Origin: Haloplanus sp. GDY1
GTDB taxonomy: Archaea; Halobacteriota; Halobacteria; Halobacteriales; Haloferacaceae
Reading direction: 5' to 3'
Length of the DNA stretch: 64,000 nucleotides
Assembly (NCBI RefSeq): GCF_023703775.1
Contig: NZ_CP098514.1
Location: 310,001 to 374,000, forward strand
The translations under genes were made by a program, and so were the position numbers. Below the pieces are notes generated by a model. It was not told the DNA's origin. It saw only the letters and a program-made list of their open reading frames with translations, and did no database searches. Shown piece by piece: positions 14,249 to 22,415 of the stretch (position 1 is the first letter of the stretch; the number at the start of each line of letters is the position of its first letter).

Positions 14249-15484
14249 ATGGATGGGCCGACGGATCAGATCGCCGGCGCGGTGTTTCGGGCGCTGACTC
14301 GCCGTGGCCACGCCGAGGTGGAGCGGGCGGCCCTCGACGCCTACGCGGCCGTCGACGAGGCCGAAGCGACGGACCGGGAACGCCTCTCCCGGACGGTGTT
14401 CGCGGAGTTGCTGACCGCGCTCGACCGCCACCTCGACAGCGACGAGCAGGTGGACGTGCTCACGGCAGCCGTCGAGGACCTCGTCGAGCAGTTCTCGACG
14501 GTCATCGACGCGGCGCCCGTGGCCATCTGTGCCGTCGACGGCGCGGGGCGGATCCAGCTCTGGAACCCCGCCGCCGAGCGCACCTTCGGCCTGGAGCGGT
14601 CGGCGGCCCTCGGCCAGTCGTTCGGCGTCACCTGGGCCGACGACACGGACACCGCGGACTTCGACACCTTCCTCGACCGACTCGACGACGGCGAGCGGAT
14701 CGTCGGCGAGGACGCCCGTCACCGCCGCCCCGACGGCTCGCTCGTCGACACCCGGGTGTGGGCCGCGCCGCTCCACGACGGCGACCCCGGCGCGGCGTTC
14801 GTCGTTCTCGACGTGACGGCCCGGCGCGGCCGCCAGCAGCGTCTCGCGGTCCTCAATCGGGTCTTGCGTCACAACGTCCGGAACGACGTGAACGTCGTCC
14901 GGGGTCACGTCGACCGGCTGGCGGACCACGTGTCCGACGACGACGAGGCACGGCGGAGCCTGCGGGTCGCCCGCCGGCGACTCGACGCCATCGTCGACCT
15001 GAGCGACACGGCCCGGCGGATCGAGCGGGTGGCCGACGCCGACCGGGCGGAGACGGTTCGGATGGACCTGCCCGAGGTGGTGGCCGACCGGGTCGACCGA
15101 CTGCGGCGGGCGCATCCGGCGTGTGTGGTGCGGACGTCGCTCCCCGACGGCGCCGCCGTTCGCGCCCACGAACTCCTCCCGCAGGCCCTCGACAACGTCC
15201 TCGAGAACGCCGTCGAACACGCCGACTCGGCGACGCCTCGCGTAACGGTCGACCTCTCGACCGGCGGCGGGGACCGGGTCACCCTCCGAGTCGCGGACGA
15301 CGGTCCCGGACTCCCGCCGGTCGAGCGACGCGTCCTCGAAACCGGCGTGGAGACACAACTCACCCACAGCACCGGGCTGGGGCTGTGGCTCACGAACTGG
15401 ATCGTTCGGGTGTCGAGCGGCCGGATCGACGTCGAGACCGGGGACGAGGGCACGACCGTCGTCCTCGAACTGCCCGCTGCGTGA
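14249..15484 (+). CDS. PAS-domain sensor histidine kinase
   Basis: 411 residues with no membrane span. Residues about 1-80 are a helical N-terminal region. A PAS domain spans about 82-192 (FSTVIDAAPVAICAVDGAGR to FVVLDVTARRG). The H box contains His208 (LNRVLRHNVRNDVNVV, the haloarchaeal HisKA form). The ATPase part has the N box (LENAVEHAD), G1 (VADDGPGLPPVE) and G2 (STGLGLWLTNWIV). It would phosphorylate itself in response to a small ligand or redox change sensed by the PAS domain. No response regulator gene is adjacent. A TTAGG-type palindrome covers the start region. Confidence 0.9.
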   Translation: MDGPTDQIAGAVFRALTRRGHAEVERAALDAYAAVDEAEATDRERLSRTVFAELLTALDRHLDSDEQVDVLTAAVEDLVEQFSTVIDAAPVAICAVDGAGRIQLWNPAAERTFGLERSAALGQSFGVTWADDTDTADFDTFLDRLDDGERIVGEDARHRRPDGSLVDTRVWAAPLHDGDPGAAFVVLDVTARRGRQQRLAVLNRVLRHNVRNDVNVVRGHVDRLADHVSDDDEARRSLRVARRRLDAIVDLSDTARRIERVADADRAETVRMDLPEVVADRVDRLRRAHPACVVRTSLPDGAAVRAHELLPQALDNVLENAVEHADSATPRVTVDLSTGGGDRVTLRVADDGPGLPPVERRVLETGVETQLTHSTGLGLWLTNWIVRVSSGRIDVETGDEGTTVVLELPAA

Positions 15485-15904
15485 TCACTCCTCGACGACG
15501 ACGGTCCCCACCATCCCCGCCCGCTCGTGGGGGATGCAGAAGTAGTTGTACCGGCCGGGCACCTCGAAGGTGTGGCGGTAGGTCTGACCGTTCGTGATGG
15601 CGCCGTGCATGCCGTCCCACGCCTCGCGGGCGGCCTCCGCGGAGTCGTACCCGCCGGTGGCGAAATACTCCGCCCCCTCGGGGATGCCCTCGTCGTAGGC
15701 GGTGACGGAGTGGGCGCGGACGCTGTTGTTGTACCAGACGACCTCCTCGCCCGGCGCGACCGTGATGCGGGCCGGTTCGAACGCCTCCGCGGTCATCCCC
15801 ACGTCGCCGTCGACGCCCCCGCCGACCGTGCCGAGGGCGGTACACCCGGCTCCGACCGCGGCGAGTCCCGACCCGAGCGTGGCGAGAAGCCGGCGTCTGC
15901 GCAT
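15485..15904 (-). CDS. Halocyanin-like blue copper protein (Tat lipoprotein)
   Basis: 139 residues. The signal is MRRRRLLATLGSGLAAVGAGC, with an Arg-rich Tat-type start and lipobox Cys21, so it should be anchored outside the membrane. The cupredoxin domain has all type-1 copper ligands: His in VRAHSVTAY, then Cys, His and Met in YFCIPHERAGM. It should carry single electrons in the respiratory chain. The C-terminal domain is close to the one ending the large protein at 22416. Convergent with the histidine kinase; the two genes abut. Confidence 0.9.
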   Translation of the reverse strand: MRRRRLLATLGSGLAAVGAGCTALGTVGGGVDGDVGMTAEAFEPARITVAPGEEVVWYNNSVRAHSVTAYDEGIPEGAEYFATGGYDSAEAAREAWDGMHGAITNGQTYRHTFEVPGRYNYFCIPHERAGMVGTVVVEE

Positions 15905-16001
15905 ATCGGACGGTGGAGGGCGACGAATAAATGTCGACTGGTTCGACGGTCGAAGCCCACCGATATAAAGACGTAAATTCTCGGTGGCAGAGGTTGGGGC
16001 T

Positions 16002-16682
16002 ATGCAACCGCGGTTCGTCGGGCGTCTGGGGCTGGCCGACGCGGTGACGGTCGGCAACGCGATGCTCGGCTTCCTGGCCGCGTTCGTCGCGACTGGGAAC
16101 GCTCCGCTCGCCGCCCGGATCGTCCTCCTGGCGGCCGTCGCGGACGGCCTCGACGGCGTCATCGCCCGCAAGCGCGGGGGAACGCCCGCCGGTCCGTACC
16201 TCGATTCGCTCGCAGACGTTGCCTCCTTCGGCGTCGCGCCCGCCATGCTCATCGCGTCGCGGGCGGCCGACGCGTGGACGCTCGCCGACCGGCCGCTCCT
16301 CTACGCCCTCGGCCTCCTCCTCCCGGCCGTCTACGTCGCGATGGCGGTGACCCGCCTCGGTCTCTACACCGCCTACGACAGCGACGCCTCGGAGACGAAG
16401 GGGGCGCCCTCGACGCTCGCGGCGACGATCCTCTCGGCGGGCGTCCTCGCGGGCTTCGTCGGCCCCGCCCTCTTGGTCGCGCTCTCCGGGCTCCTCGCGG
16501 TGCTCATGGTGACACAAATCACGTATCCGGACCTCCACCCGCAGGACGCCCTCGTCATGGGACTCGTGCAGGCCCTCGCCATCCTCCTCCGGGGACGTCC
16601 CGGCGAGGTGTTCGCGTTCGCGCTCCTCTTTCTCTCGCTCGCGTACCTCGCGCTCGGTCCGCGGTTCTACTGGACCGGATAG
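16002..16682 (+). CDS. pssA: CDP-alcohol phosphatidyltransferase, likely archaetidylserine synthase
   Basis: 226 residues from the ATG at 16002, about six membrane spans. The CDP-alcohol transferase signature is in DGLDGVIARKRGG and GPYLDSLADVASFGVAP, supplying the metal-binding aspartates. The N-terminus FVGRLGLADAVTVGNAMLGF matches the haloarchaeal PssA type. That enzyme works with a decarboxylase to make archaetidylethanolamine and has been tied to archaeosortase lipid anchoring. The exact head group is inferred from similarity recalled, not tested. Confidence 0.82.
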   Translation: MQPRFVGRLGLADAVTVGNAMLGFLAAFVATGNAPLAARIVLLAAVADGLDGVIARKRGGTPAGPYLDSLADVASFGVAPAMLIASRAADAWTLADRPLLYALGLLLPAVYVAMAVTRLGLYTAYDSDASETKGAPSTLAATILSAGVLAGFVGPALLVALSGLLAVLMVTQITYPDLHPQDALVMGLVQALAILLRGRPGEVFAFALLFLSLAYLALGPRFYWTG

Positions 16683-16762
16683 GCGGACCCGCCCCCGTCG
16701 GCGCCCGCGTTCGGACGCCGACCGCGGGGATTTTTTCCGTAGTCGTTCGGTAGTCTCCCGTC

Positions 16763-17239
16763 ATGGTCTCTCTTCGGGAGGCGGTGGCGGCGGACGCCGA
16801 CGAGATGGCCCGCATCCAGTCGGCGTCGCTCCGGCGGAACGCACGGGAACATTACACGGAGGCACAGCTCGCTCACCTGGCACCGGCCGAACCGGACACC
16901 GCCGTCCTCGACGCCGAGTTCGCCGGCGAGTCGACCCGTCCGATCGTCGCCGAAGCGGACGGGACGATCGTCGGCTGGGGAAGCGTCCACCTCGACGAGA
17001 ACGTCCTGGCGGCGACGTTCGTCGATCCCGACTACGCCGGACGGGGGATCGGACGGGCGATCGTTGACGAACTCGAAGCGATCGCCCGCCGGGAGGGCGT
17101 AGAGCGGCTTCGCGTTCCCGCGTCGCTGAACGCCGTCGGCTTCTACGAAGCCCTCGGGTTCGAGCGGCGCCGGGAAATCGACGCGAGCGGTCCCGACGCC
17201 CCCGAGATTCCGGCCATCGAACTGACGAAGGAGCTGTAG
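16763..17239 (+). CDS. GNAT family N-acetyltransferase
   Basis: 158 residues of a single GNAT domain. Motif A, VDPDYAGRGIGRAIVDELEA, provides the pyrophosphate-binding loop for acetyl-CoA. Motif B is seen in ASLNAVGFYEALGFERRRE. The N-terminus (VSLREAVAADADEMARIQSA) is the usual first strand and helix. The substrate is unknown. A T-rich promoter-like patch lies about 30 bases upstream. Confidence 0.88.
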   Translation: MVSLREAVAADADEMARIQSASLRRNAREHYTEAQLAHLAPAEPDTAVLDAEFAGESTRPIVAEADGTIVGWGSVHLDENVLAATFVDPDYAGRGIGRAIVDELEAIARREGVERLRVPASLNAVGFYEALGFERRREIDASGPDAPEIPAIELTKEL

Positions 17240-17306
17240 GTGGTCTCCGTGGCCGGTTCGGCGGCGGTCCCAGGAACGGCTTGCCCGAACTCACCGCTCG
17301 ACGGCC

Positions 17307-17570
17307 TCACATCCCCATGTCGGCCGCCGCCTCGGGGACCGGCAGGTCCGCGACCCGAACCCCCAGTAGTTCCGCCGCGTGGTCGAGCGCCATGTCGAAC
17401 CCGTAGTACCGCTCCAGTTCCTCGCCCTCGGGGGCGCGGCGCACCGCCACCATCGCGTACCCCTCGCCGTTCTGGGCGAGGACGGCCCGCCGCCCGTCGC
17501 GTTCGAACGTCAGGACGCGCTCGCCGCCCGTCTCGTCGTAGCGGGCGGTGACGTCGTCGTCTTCGGTCAT
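17307..17570 (-). CDS. Conserved small haloarchaeal protein of unknown function
   Basis: 87 residues, acidic, with no membrane span. The order is a beta-rich first half (ERVLTFERDGRRAVLAQNGE, YAMVAVRR) and a helical second half (LERYYGFDMALDHAAELLG). I think this is a haloarchaeal DUF but cannot name its function. It is next to and on the same strand as the acyl-CoA dehydrogenase gene, 43 bases downstream of its stop, so it may share a transcript. Confidence 0.65.
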   Translation of the reverse strand: MTEDDDVTARYDETGGERVLTFERDGRRAVLAQNGEGYAMVAVRRAPEGEELERYYGFDMALDHAAELLGVRVADLPVPEAAADMGM

Positions 17571-17613
17571 ACGCGACCCTGGGACCCCGGCAAGTCGAAC
17601 CTTTCGACCTGTC

Positions 17614-18753
17614 TCACCGCAGTTCGTCGGCGATGGTGTTGCGGAGCACCTCGCTGGTTCCCTCGTAGATCTCGTTGAGTTTGGCGTCGCGGTAGAACCG
17701 CTCGACCGGGAAGTCCTTCGTGTAGCCGTAGCCGCCGTGGATCTGGATGGCCTCGTTGGCCACCTCGCGGCTCACCTCGCTCGCGTAGAGTTTGGCCTGT
17801 GCGGCCTCCTTGACGAACCGCTCGCCGCGCATCTTCCGATCGGCCGCGCGGTGCATCAGCAGGCGCGCCGCCTGGAGCTTCGTGTCCATGTCCGCGAGTT
17901 TGTGGCCGATCGCCTGGAAGTCGCCGATGGGCTGGCCGAACTGCTCGCGCTCGTTCGCGTACGCGACGGCCTCGTCGAGCGCCGCCTGCGCGATGCCGAC
18001 GCCGCGGGCGGCGATGGTGATACGGCCGGCGTTGAGCGTCTTCAGCGCCTGCACGAACCCCTCGCCCTCCTCGCCGATCCGTCGGTCGGCCGGGATCCGG
18101 AGGCCGTCGAAGCGGAGTTCCGCCGTCGGGCAGCCCTTGTCGCCGAGTTTGTGTTCGGTGCCCTCGACGTGAAAGCCCTCGTCCTCGTCGGGGCGGACGA
18201 CGAACGAGGAGATGCCCTTCCGGCCCGCATCCGGGTCGGTCTTCGCGAAGAGGATCACCGTGTCGGCGACCGACCCGTTCGAGATCCAGAGTTTCTCGCC
18301 GTCGATCACGTACTCGTCGCCGTCGCGGACGGCGGCGGTCTCCATCGCGGGCACGTCGCTCCCGGCGCCCGCCTCCGAGAGCGCGAAGGCGCCGACGTCG
18401 GTCCCCTCGTTCAGCGGCGTCAGGAACCGCGCTTTCGCCTCGGGTGACGCGAAGGCGTCGAGCATCCCGCCGGCGAGGCTGGTGTGGGCCGCGACGACGG
18501 TGCCGAGGCCGCCGCTCCCGCGGCTGATCTCCGCGAGACAGGCGGCGTACGCGTGGTAGTCGAGCCCCGCCCCACCGTACTCCTCGTCGAAGGGCATCCC
18601 CATGAGGCCGAGGTCGGCCATCTCCGCGACGAGGTCGGCCGGGAACTCGTCGGCCTCGTCGATGTCGTCCGCGACGGGGACGACCTCCTCGTCGACGAAG
18701 TCGGCCACCATGTCCCGCATCTGTGACTGCTCGGCGCTGAGGCTGAAATCCAT
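17614..18753 (-). CDS. Acyl-CoA dehydrogenase
   Basis: 379 residues, the normal length. It oxidises acyl-CoA to enoyl-CoA with FAD, passing electrons to ETF. Signatures: [20 protein letters not shown] (FAD/substrate loop), [35 protein letters not shown] and the C-terminal [20 protein letters not shown] followed by EIYEGTSEV, which contains the candidate catalytic Glu. The ATG at 18753 fits the family N-terminus [19 protein letters not shown]. Short- or branched-chain specificity cannot be read. It may cooperate with the acyl-CoA ligase at 1366. Confidence 0.93.
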   Translation of the reverse strand: MDFSLSAEQSQMRDMVADFVDEEVVPVADDIDEADEFPADLVAEMADLGLMGMPFDEEYGGAGLDYHAYAACLAEISRGSGGLGTVVAAHTSLAGGMLDAFASPEAKARFLTPLNEGTDVGAFALSEAGAGSDVPAMETAAVRDGDEYVIDGEKLWISNGSVADTVILFAKTDPDAGRKGISSFVVRPDEDEGFHVEGTEHKLGDKGCPTAELRFDGLRIPADRRIGEEGEGFVQALKTLNAGRITIAARGVGIAQAALDEAVAYANEREQFGQPIGDFQAIGHKLADMDTKLQAARLLMHRAADRKMRGERFVKEAAQAKLYASEVSREVANEAIQIHGGYGYTKDFPVERFYRDAKLNEIYEGTSEVLRNTIADELR

Positions 18754-18850
18754 ACGGGTCGTACGGGGCGCCGGCGTCTTATATCGTCCGTGTGTCGCGG
18801 TCGGACGGCGGAGTCGAATGAGCTAAGTGCGCCCCGACGGAGGGGAGGAT

Positions 18851-19033
18851 ATGGCACACGACGTCGCCGCGACGGACAGAGGGGTCGGGTTCGGCGTGCT
18901 GTTTTCCATCCTCGCGCTCGTCGGCGCGCTGGCGATGCTCGCCGCGCCCGGACGACTGACCAAGGCCGGCGGCTTCGCTCTCGCCGTCGGCGCAGCCCTG
19001 CTGGCGGTCGTGTCGGTGCAGGCCTACGCCTGA
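18851..19033 (+). CDS. Small two-span membrane protein
   Basis: 60 residues from ATG at 18851. A short acidic N-terminus leads into two hydrophobic helices (GFGVLFSILALVGALAMLAA and GFALAVGAALLAVVSVQAYA) with a short basic loop GRLTKAG between them. The topology is typical of small haloarchaeal membrane proteins of unknown function. An upstream in-frame ATG at 18827 is less likely because it adds only hydrophilic residues. Confidence 0.65.
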   Translation: MAHDVAATDRGVGFGVLFSILALVGALAMLAAPGRLTKAGGFALAVGAALLAVVSVQAYA

Positions 19034-19106
19034 CCCCGTCGATTCCGGCAGCCCTCGCGGGGGCTTGAAAGAGTTAAGACGCTGAATCCCCTACCGTGAG
19101 TGAACG

Positions 19107-19331
19107 ATGACCTCCCTGACCGAAGAGGAACGGCGAATCCTCGCGTACCTCCACGACAGCGTTTCCCGGGGTGAGCGCTACTTCCGCGCGAAGAACATCG
19201 CCGACGCAATCGGGCTGACGGCCAAACAGGTCGGCTCCCGGCTCCCGCGTCTGGCCGAGAAGTCCGAGGACGTCGAGATCGAGAAGTGGGGACGCGCCCG
19301 GTCGACGACCTGGCGCGTCACGCAGGGGTGA
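19107..19331 (+). CDS. Small winged-helix protein
   Basis: 74 residues. The helix-turn-helix elements are visible as EEERRILAYLHDSVSRGERY, AKNIADAIGLTAKQVGSRL and PRLAEKSEDVEIEKWG, followed by a wing strand (ARSTTWRVTQ). This looks like a conserved haloarchaeal DUF7123-type domain; the name is from memory. It may be a stand-alone DNA-binding regulator. A likely promoter, gagttaagac, lies about 35 bases upstream. Confidence 0.7.
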   Translation: MTSLTEEERRILAYLHDSVSRGERYFRAKNIADAIGLTAKQVGSRLPRLAEKSEDVEIEKWGRARSTTWRVTQG

Positions 19332-19368
19332 CCCCCGGATTTTTTAGCGTCGGACTGAACTCCAGGGT

Positions 19369-19794
19369 ATGACCGTGCGTGTCCGTCGGGCGTTCGAGTT
19401 CGAGGCACCGGCCGAACGGGTCTGGAACTTCATCGCCGACCCCGGCAAGCGGGCCGCCGCGATCAGCGTCGTCCGCGACTACGAGGTCGACGGCAACCGC
19501 GCCACCTGGGAGATCGACCTCGACCTGCCGCTCGTCGACCGCACCGCGACGGTCGAGACCGAGGACGTTGAGCGTGACGAACCCCGGTACGTGAAGTTCG
19601 TCGGCCGGTCGAGCGTCATGCGGGTCACCGGCGAACACCGCATCGAGGAGACGGCGGCGGGCGTGCGTCTCCACAACGAGTTCGTCGTCGACGGCCGCCT
19701 CCCGGGCGTCGAGCGCTTCTTCAAGAGTCGTCTCGACGCGGAACTCGACAACCTCGAAGCCGCCCTCCGGCGGGACCTGGAACTGCCCGCATGA
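19369..19794 (+). CDS. SRPBCC (START-like) family protein
   Basis: 141 residues of one helix-grip domain: RRAFEFEAPAERVWNFIADP at the start, central strands (TWEIDLDLPLVDRTATVE, YVKFVGRSSVMRVTGEHRI) and a long C-terminal helix (SRLDAELDNLEAALRRDLEL). Such folds bind hydrophobic ligands in a deep pocket. The stop overlaps the start of the nitrilase-family gene (ATGA), so the two are translationally coupled and may share a pathway. Confidence 0.85.
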   Translation: MTVRVRRAFEFEAPAERVWNFIADPGKRAAAISVVRDYEVDGNRATWEIDLDLPLVDRTATVETEDVERDEPRYVKFVGRSSVMRVTGEHRIEETAAGVRLHNEFVVDGRLPGVERFFKSRLDAELDNLEAALRRDLELPA

Positions 19795-20600
19795 AACTCG
19801 CGCTCGCCCAACTCGACCAGACGGCGGGCGACGTCGACGAGAACGTCGACCGGGCGGAACGGGCTGTCGCCGACGCCGCCGACCGCGGCGCCGACCTCGT
19901 CGTCCTCCCGGAACTGTTCACCGTCGGCTTCTTCGCCTTCGACGCCTACGCACGGACGGCGGAGGGGATCGACGGCCCGACGTTCTCCCGTCTCGCCGAC
20001 CTCGCGGCCGACCACGGCGTCGGCTTGCTGGCGGGGAGTCACGTCGAGGACCTCGCGGAGAGCGCCGCCGCCGGGGCCGACACCCCCGCGAGCGAGGGCC
20101 TCGCCAACACCGCCGTCTTCTACGACCGCGACGGTGACCGTCGCGCCGTCTACCGCAAACACCACCTCTTCGGCTACGAGTCCGCCGAGGCTCGACTGCT
20201 CACGCCGGGCGAGACGCTCGCGACCGTCGAGTTCGAGGGGTTCACCGTCGGCGTGTCCGTCTGTTACGACCTCCGGTTCCCGGAGTTCTATCGCCGACTC
20301 GCGGACCGCGGGGCGACGCTCGTCTGCGTGCCGAGCGCGTGGCCCTACCCCCGCGTCGAACACTGGCAGACCCTCTCGCGGGCGCGCGCGATCGAGAACC
20401 TCACCTACGTCGCGGCCGCGAACGGCGCCGCGACGTTCGAGGACGCCACCCTCCTCGGTCGCTCCACCGTCTACGACCCCTGGGGGACGACGCTCGCGAG
20501 TGCCGGCGACGAGTCCACCCTCGTCGTCACGGATCTGGACCCCGACCGGATCGACGCGGTCCGGGAGGAGTTCCCGGCGCTGCGCGACCGGCGCGAGTGA
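19791..20600 (+). CDS. Carbon-nitrogen hydrolase (nitrilase superfamily)
   Basis: 269 residues. The Glu-Lys-Cys catalytic triad is complete: Glu in VVLPELFTVGFFAFD, Lys in YRKHHLFGYE and Cys in VGVSVCYDLRFPEFYRRLAD. The C-terminal FEDATLLGRSTVYDPWG also matches. The family hydrolyses amides such as omega-amides, carbamoyl compounds or deaminated glutathione; the real substrate cannot be named. It is coupled to the upstream SRPBCC gene. Confidence 0.9.
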   Translation: MKLALAQLDQTAGDVDENVDRAERAVADAADRGADLVVLPELFTVGFFAFDAYARTAEGIDGPTFSRLADLAADHGVGLLAGSHVEDLAESAAAGADTPASEGLANTAVFYDRDGDRRAVYRKHHLFGYESAEARLLTPGETLATVEFEGFTVGVSVCYDLRFPEFYRRLADRGATLVCVPSAWPYPRVEHWQTLSRARAIENLTYVAAANGAATFEDATLLGRSTVYDPWGTTLASAGDESTLVVTDLDPDRIDAVREEFPALRDRRE

Positions 20601-20733
20601 GGTCCGAACCCGCCCCACCGCGGCCGGGCCGGTGCCTTTATCACCGAGAGGGCGTTACCCTGGCCTGCCGAGGTATCGACGCTTTTCTCGTCGAGAATCG
20701 GCAACCAAAATCCACCACGTCGTCGCTCGCCTC

Positions 20734-20772
20734 GGGCCGGAACCCCCTCGCCCGGCAGGGGCGTTCCGGCCC
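20734..20772. terminator. Strong hairpin between convergent genes
   Basis: GGGCCGGAAC and GTTCCGGCCC are perfect 10-base arms. Inside them CCCCT and AGGGG pair as well, leaving a loop CGCCCGGC. The hairpin lies in the 205-base gap between the nitrilase-family gene (plus strand) and the kinase-like gene (minus strand), so a bidirectional terminator is plausible. It could also be a remnant of a mobile element end. Confidence 0.5.
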
Positions 20773-20805
20773 ACAACTCCCGCCCCCTCTCGTCCACCCG
20801 TTCGA

Positions 20806-21603
20806 TCACGCGGCCCGCTTCTCGATTTCGCCCTTGAGCGCCGCGGCGTCGCAGTCGTGATCCGGGCGGATGTTGACGAAATCGAGGAAGTCGAGCGCGG
20901 CCAGCAGCTCCTCCGTCGTGTAGGCCGTCGCGGCGGCGTCGACCGTCGCCGCCGCCCCGATGAGGGGTTCGAGCGCCGCCATCCCACACGCCATGTCGTA
21001 GGAGCGGGCGTCGTCCTCGCCGCCGGTCCCGACGTTCGTCGCGTCGATGAAGTAGAGGTCGCCGTCGAGGATGAGGACGTTCTCCGCCCGGAGGTCGCCG
21101 TGGGCGAGCCCGTGGTCGTGCAGCCGCCGAAGGGCGGCGAACAGCTCGGGTGCGAGCTCCAGTTCCGCCTCGCGGTCGAGTTCGTCGAGCGGTCGGAACT
21201 CGGGGAGATATTCGAGGACGACCACCCCGAGTCCGTCGATTTCCAGCGCTTCGAGCGGTTCTGGCGCGTTCAGCCCGATGTCGCGCATCCGCTCGGTCGC
21301 CTCCAGTTCGTGTTCGGCCATCCCGTACGGCGTGCCGAAGTGCTCGAAGAAGCCCTCGGTGCCCGTCGAGAAGACGCCCAGGTTCCGGCCGGTGGTGATG
21401 AGCGCGTGGACCAGCGAGTTCTGTTTGGAGATCACCTTCAGGAAGAGGTCCTCGTCGAGGACGACCGGCGTCGACAGCCAGTTGTCGGCGTCGAGACACC
21501 TGACCGACGGATCCTCGCGGCCGTATCGCTCCGCGACCTCCGCGATCACCCGATCGAGTCGGTCGTCGTCGATCCGACCGCGCAGGAACCGCCTGACTTC
21601 CAT
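20806..21603 (-). CDS. RIO-like atypical protein kinase
   Basis: 265 residues from ATG at 21603. The N-terminal 75 residues carry LDEDLFLKVISKQNSLVHAL, where LFLKVI supplies the ATP-binding lysine. The hinge is VVVLEYLPEFRPL, the catalytic loop LAHGDLRAENVLI (Asp, then Asn) and the metal site YFIDATNVG. These match lipopolysaccharide/RIO-type kinases with HGDLxxxN and IDxxN in place of HRD and DFG. The family signature is RIO-like, but its substrate is unknown. It is preceded by a small membrane protein gene on the same strand, 47 bases apart. Confidence 0.82.
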   Translation of the reverse strand: MEVRRFLRGRIDDDRLDRVIAEVAERYGREDPSVRCLDADNWLSTPVVLDEDLFLKVISKQNSLVHALITTGRNLGVFSTGTEGFFEHFGTPYGMAEHELEATERMRDIGLNAPEPLEALEIDGLGVVVLEYLPEFRPLDELDREAELELAPELFAALRRLHDHGLAHGDLRAENVLILDGDLYFIDATNVGTGGEDDARSYDMACGMAALEPLIGAAATVDAAATAYTTEELLAALDFLDFVNIRPDHDCDAAALKGEIEKRAA

Positions 21604-21650
21604 CGACACTCCGTACGCGACCGGGAGGGATATATCATTGGTCGGCCCGG

Positions 21651-22253
21651 CTACCGCTCCTCCAGCGCCCCCGACAGGGAGCGCGCCGCTCGCTCGCCGT
21701 CGGCCCGGGGCGCGGACAGTCGGACCGGGTCGTCGCCGAAGCGCTCGACGACCAGGGCCGGCTGGCGCGTCCGGAGGTACTGGCCGAACAGCCCGAGGCT
21801 CGCGGCGACGAGCGCGAGGCCGCCGACCAGCAGCAGCGTCGCGAGGGTCGCCAGCGCGGCCGCCAGCGCGTCCGTCACCGCGAGGACGCTCCCGACGGGG
21901 GCCGCGCCCGTCGCCCCCGCCTCCATCGACAGCGTCCCGACGAGGTTCGTCGCCCGGAGGACGCCCCCGCCGCCGACGCCGGCCAGTCCGTAGAGCAGCG
22001 CACGGAGCCCCCAGCCGAGGAGTCGCCGGTCGCCCGCGGCGTCGACGCTCACCGACGAGACGTTCGGCCGGTCGACCGCCTCGAACCGGCGGCCGTCGGC
22101 CGCGGGGTTGTACGCGAGCACCCGGTGGGTGGTGACGGCCGCCCACCCGGCACCGAGCGGTGCCTCCGCGACGACGTCCTCGCCGGCGTAACAGTGGTGC
22201 GTCGCCCCGGCGTCGAGCGGGTCGCCGTCCCCGCGTCCGCCCACCTCGTTCAT
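21651..22253 (-). CDS. Membrane protein with N-terminal beta-rich domain
   Basis: 200 residues. The first 75 form a soluble, beta-rich segment (ATHHCYAGEDVVAEAPLG, VTTHRVLAYNPAADGRRFE) like a small pleckstrin-type fold found in haloarchaeal membrane proteins. Two or three hydrophobic helices follow (WGLRALLYGLAGVGGGG, LAAALATLATLLLVGGLALV). A short tail with basic residues ends the protein. Function is unknown. It is upstream of the RIO-like kinase gene and may be co-transcribed with it. Confidence 0.7.
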   Translation of the reverse strand: MNEVGGRGDGDPLDAGATHHCYAGEDVVAEAPLGAGWAAVTTHRVLAYNPAADGRRFEAVDRPNVSSVSVDAAGDRRLLGWGLRALLYGLAGVGGGGVLRATNLVGTLSMEAGATGAAPVGSVLAVTDALAAALATLATLLLVGGLALVAASLGLFGQYLRTRQPALVVERFGDDPVRLSAPRADGERAARSLSGALEER

Positions 22254-22358
22254 CGGCCGAGTGCAGGGACGCCCCCGTCCTTACGCTTTCGGCCGATCGG
22301 TTCCCCTGCGGCCGGCCGGGGCCGCCGCGACGGCCGATCCGGTGCGACCGAGCAACGA

Positions 22359-22376
22359 TTTTTGGCTGGCCTAAAA
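22359..22376. promoter_or_regulatory. Imperfect TTTGGC-N3-GCCTAAA operator-like site
   Basis: TTTTGGCTGGCCTAAAA has arms that match the perfect site 37 bases downstream at all but one position. Tandem sites like this before one gene suggest cooperative binding by a dimeric repressor of the DtxR/SirR type. Confidence 0.5.
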
Positions 22377-22395
22377 ACCGGAGCCCTTTTGTGGG

Positions 22396-22411
22396 TTTAG
22401 GCTAGCCTAAA
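22396..22411. promoter_or_regulatory. Perfect palindrome TTTAGGCTAGCCTAAA
   Basis: A 16-base perfect palindrome ending four bases before the ATG at 22416; the symmetry extends outward as GGG and CCC. It closely resembles DtxR/IdeR/SirR family operators (TTAGG...CCTAA), so iron- or manganese-dependent repression of the downstream cupredoxin protein is likely. Binding is inferred. Confidence 0.68.
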
Positions 22412-22415
22412 ACCC

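Noticed and set aside
20734-20772. Treating the hairpin as a complete insertion sequence end
   Set aside because: No transposase, target-site duplication or second end is seen; a terminator between convergent genes explains it more simply.
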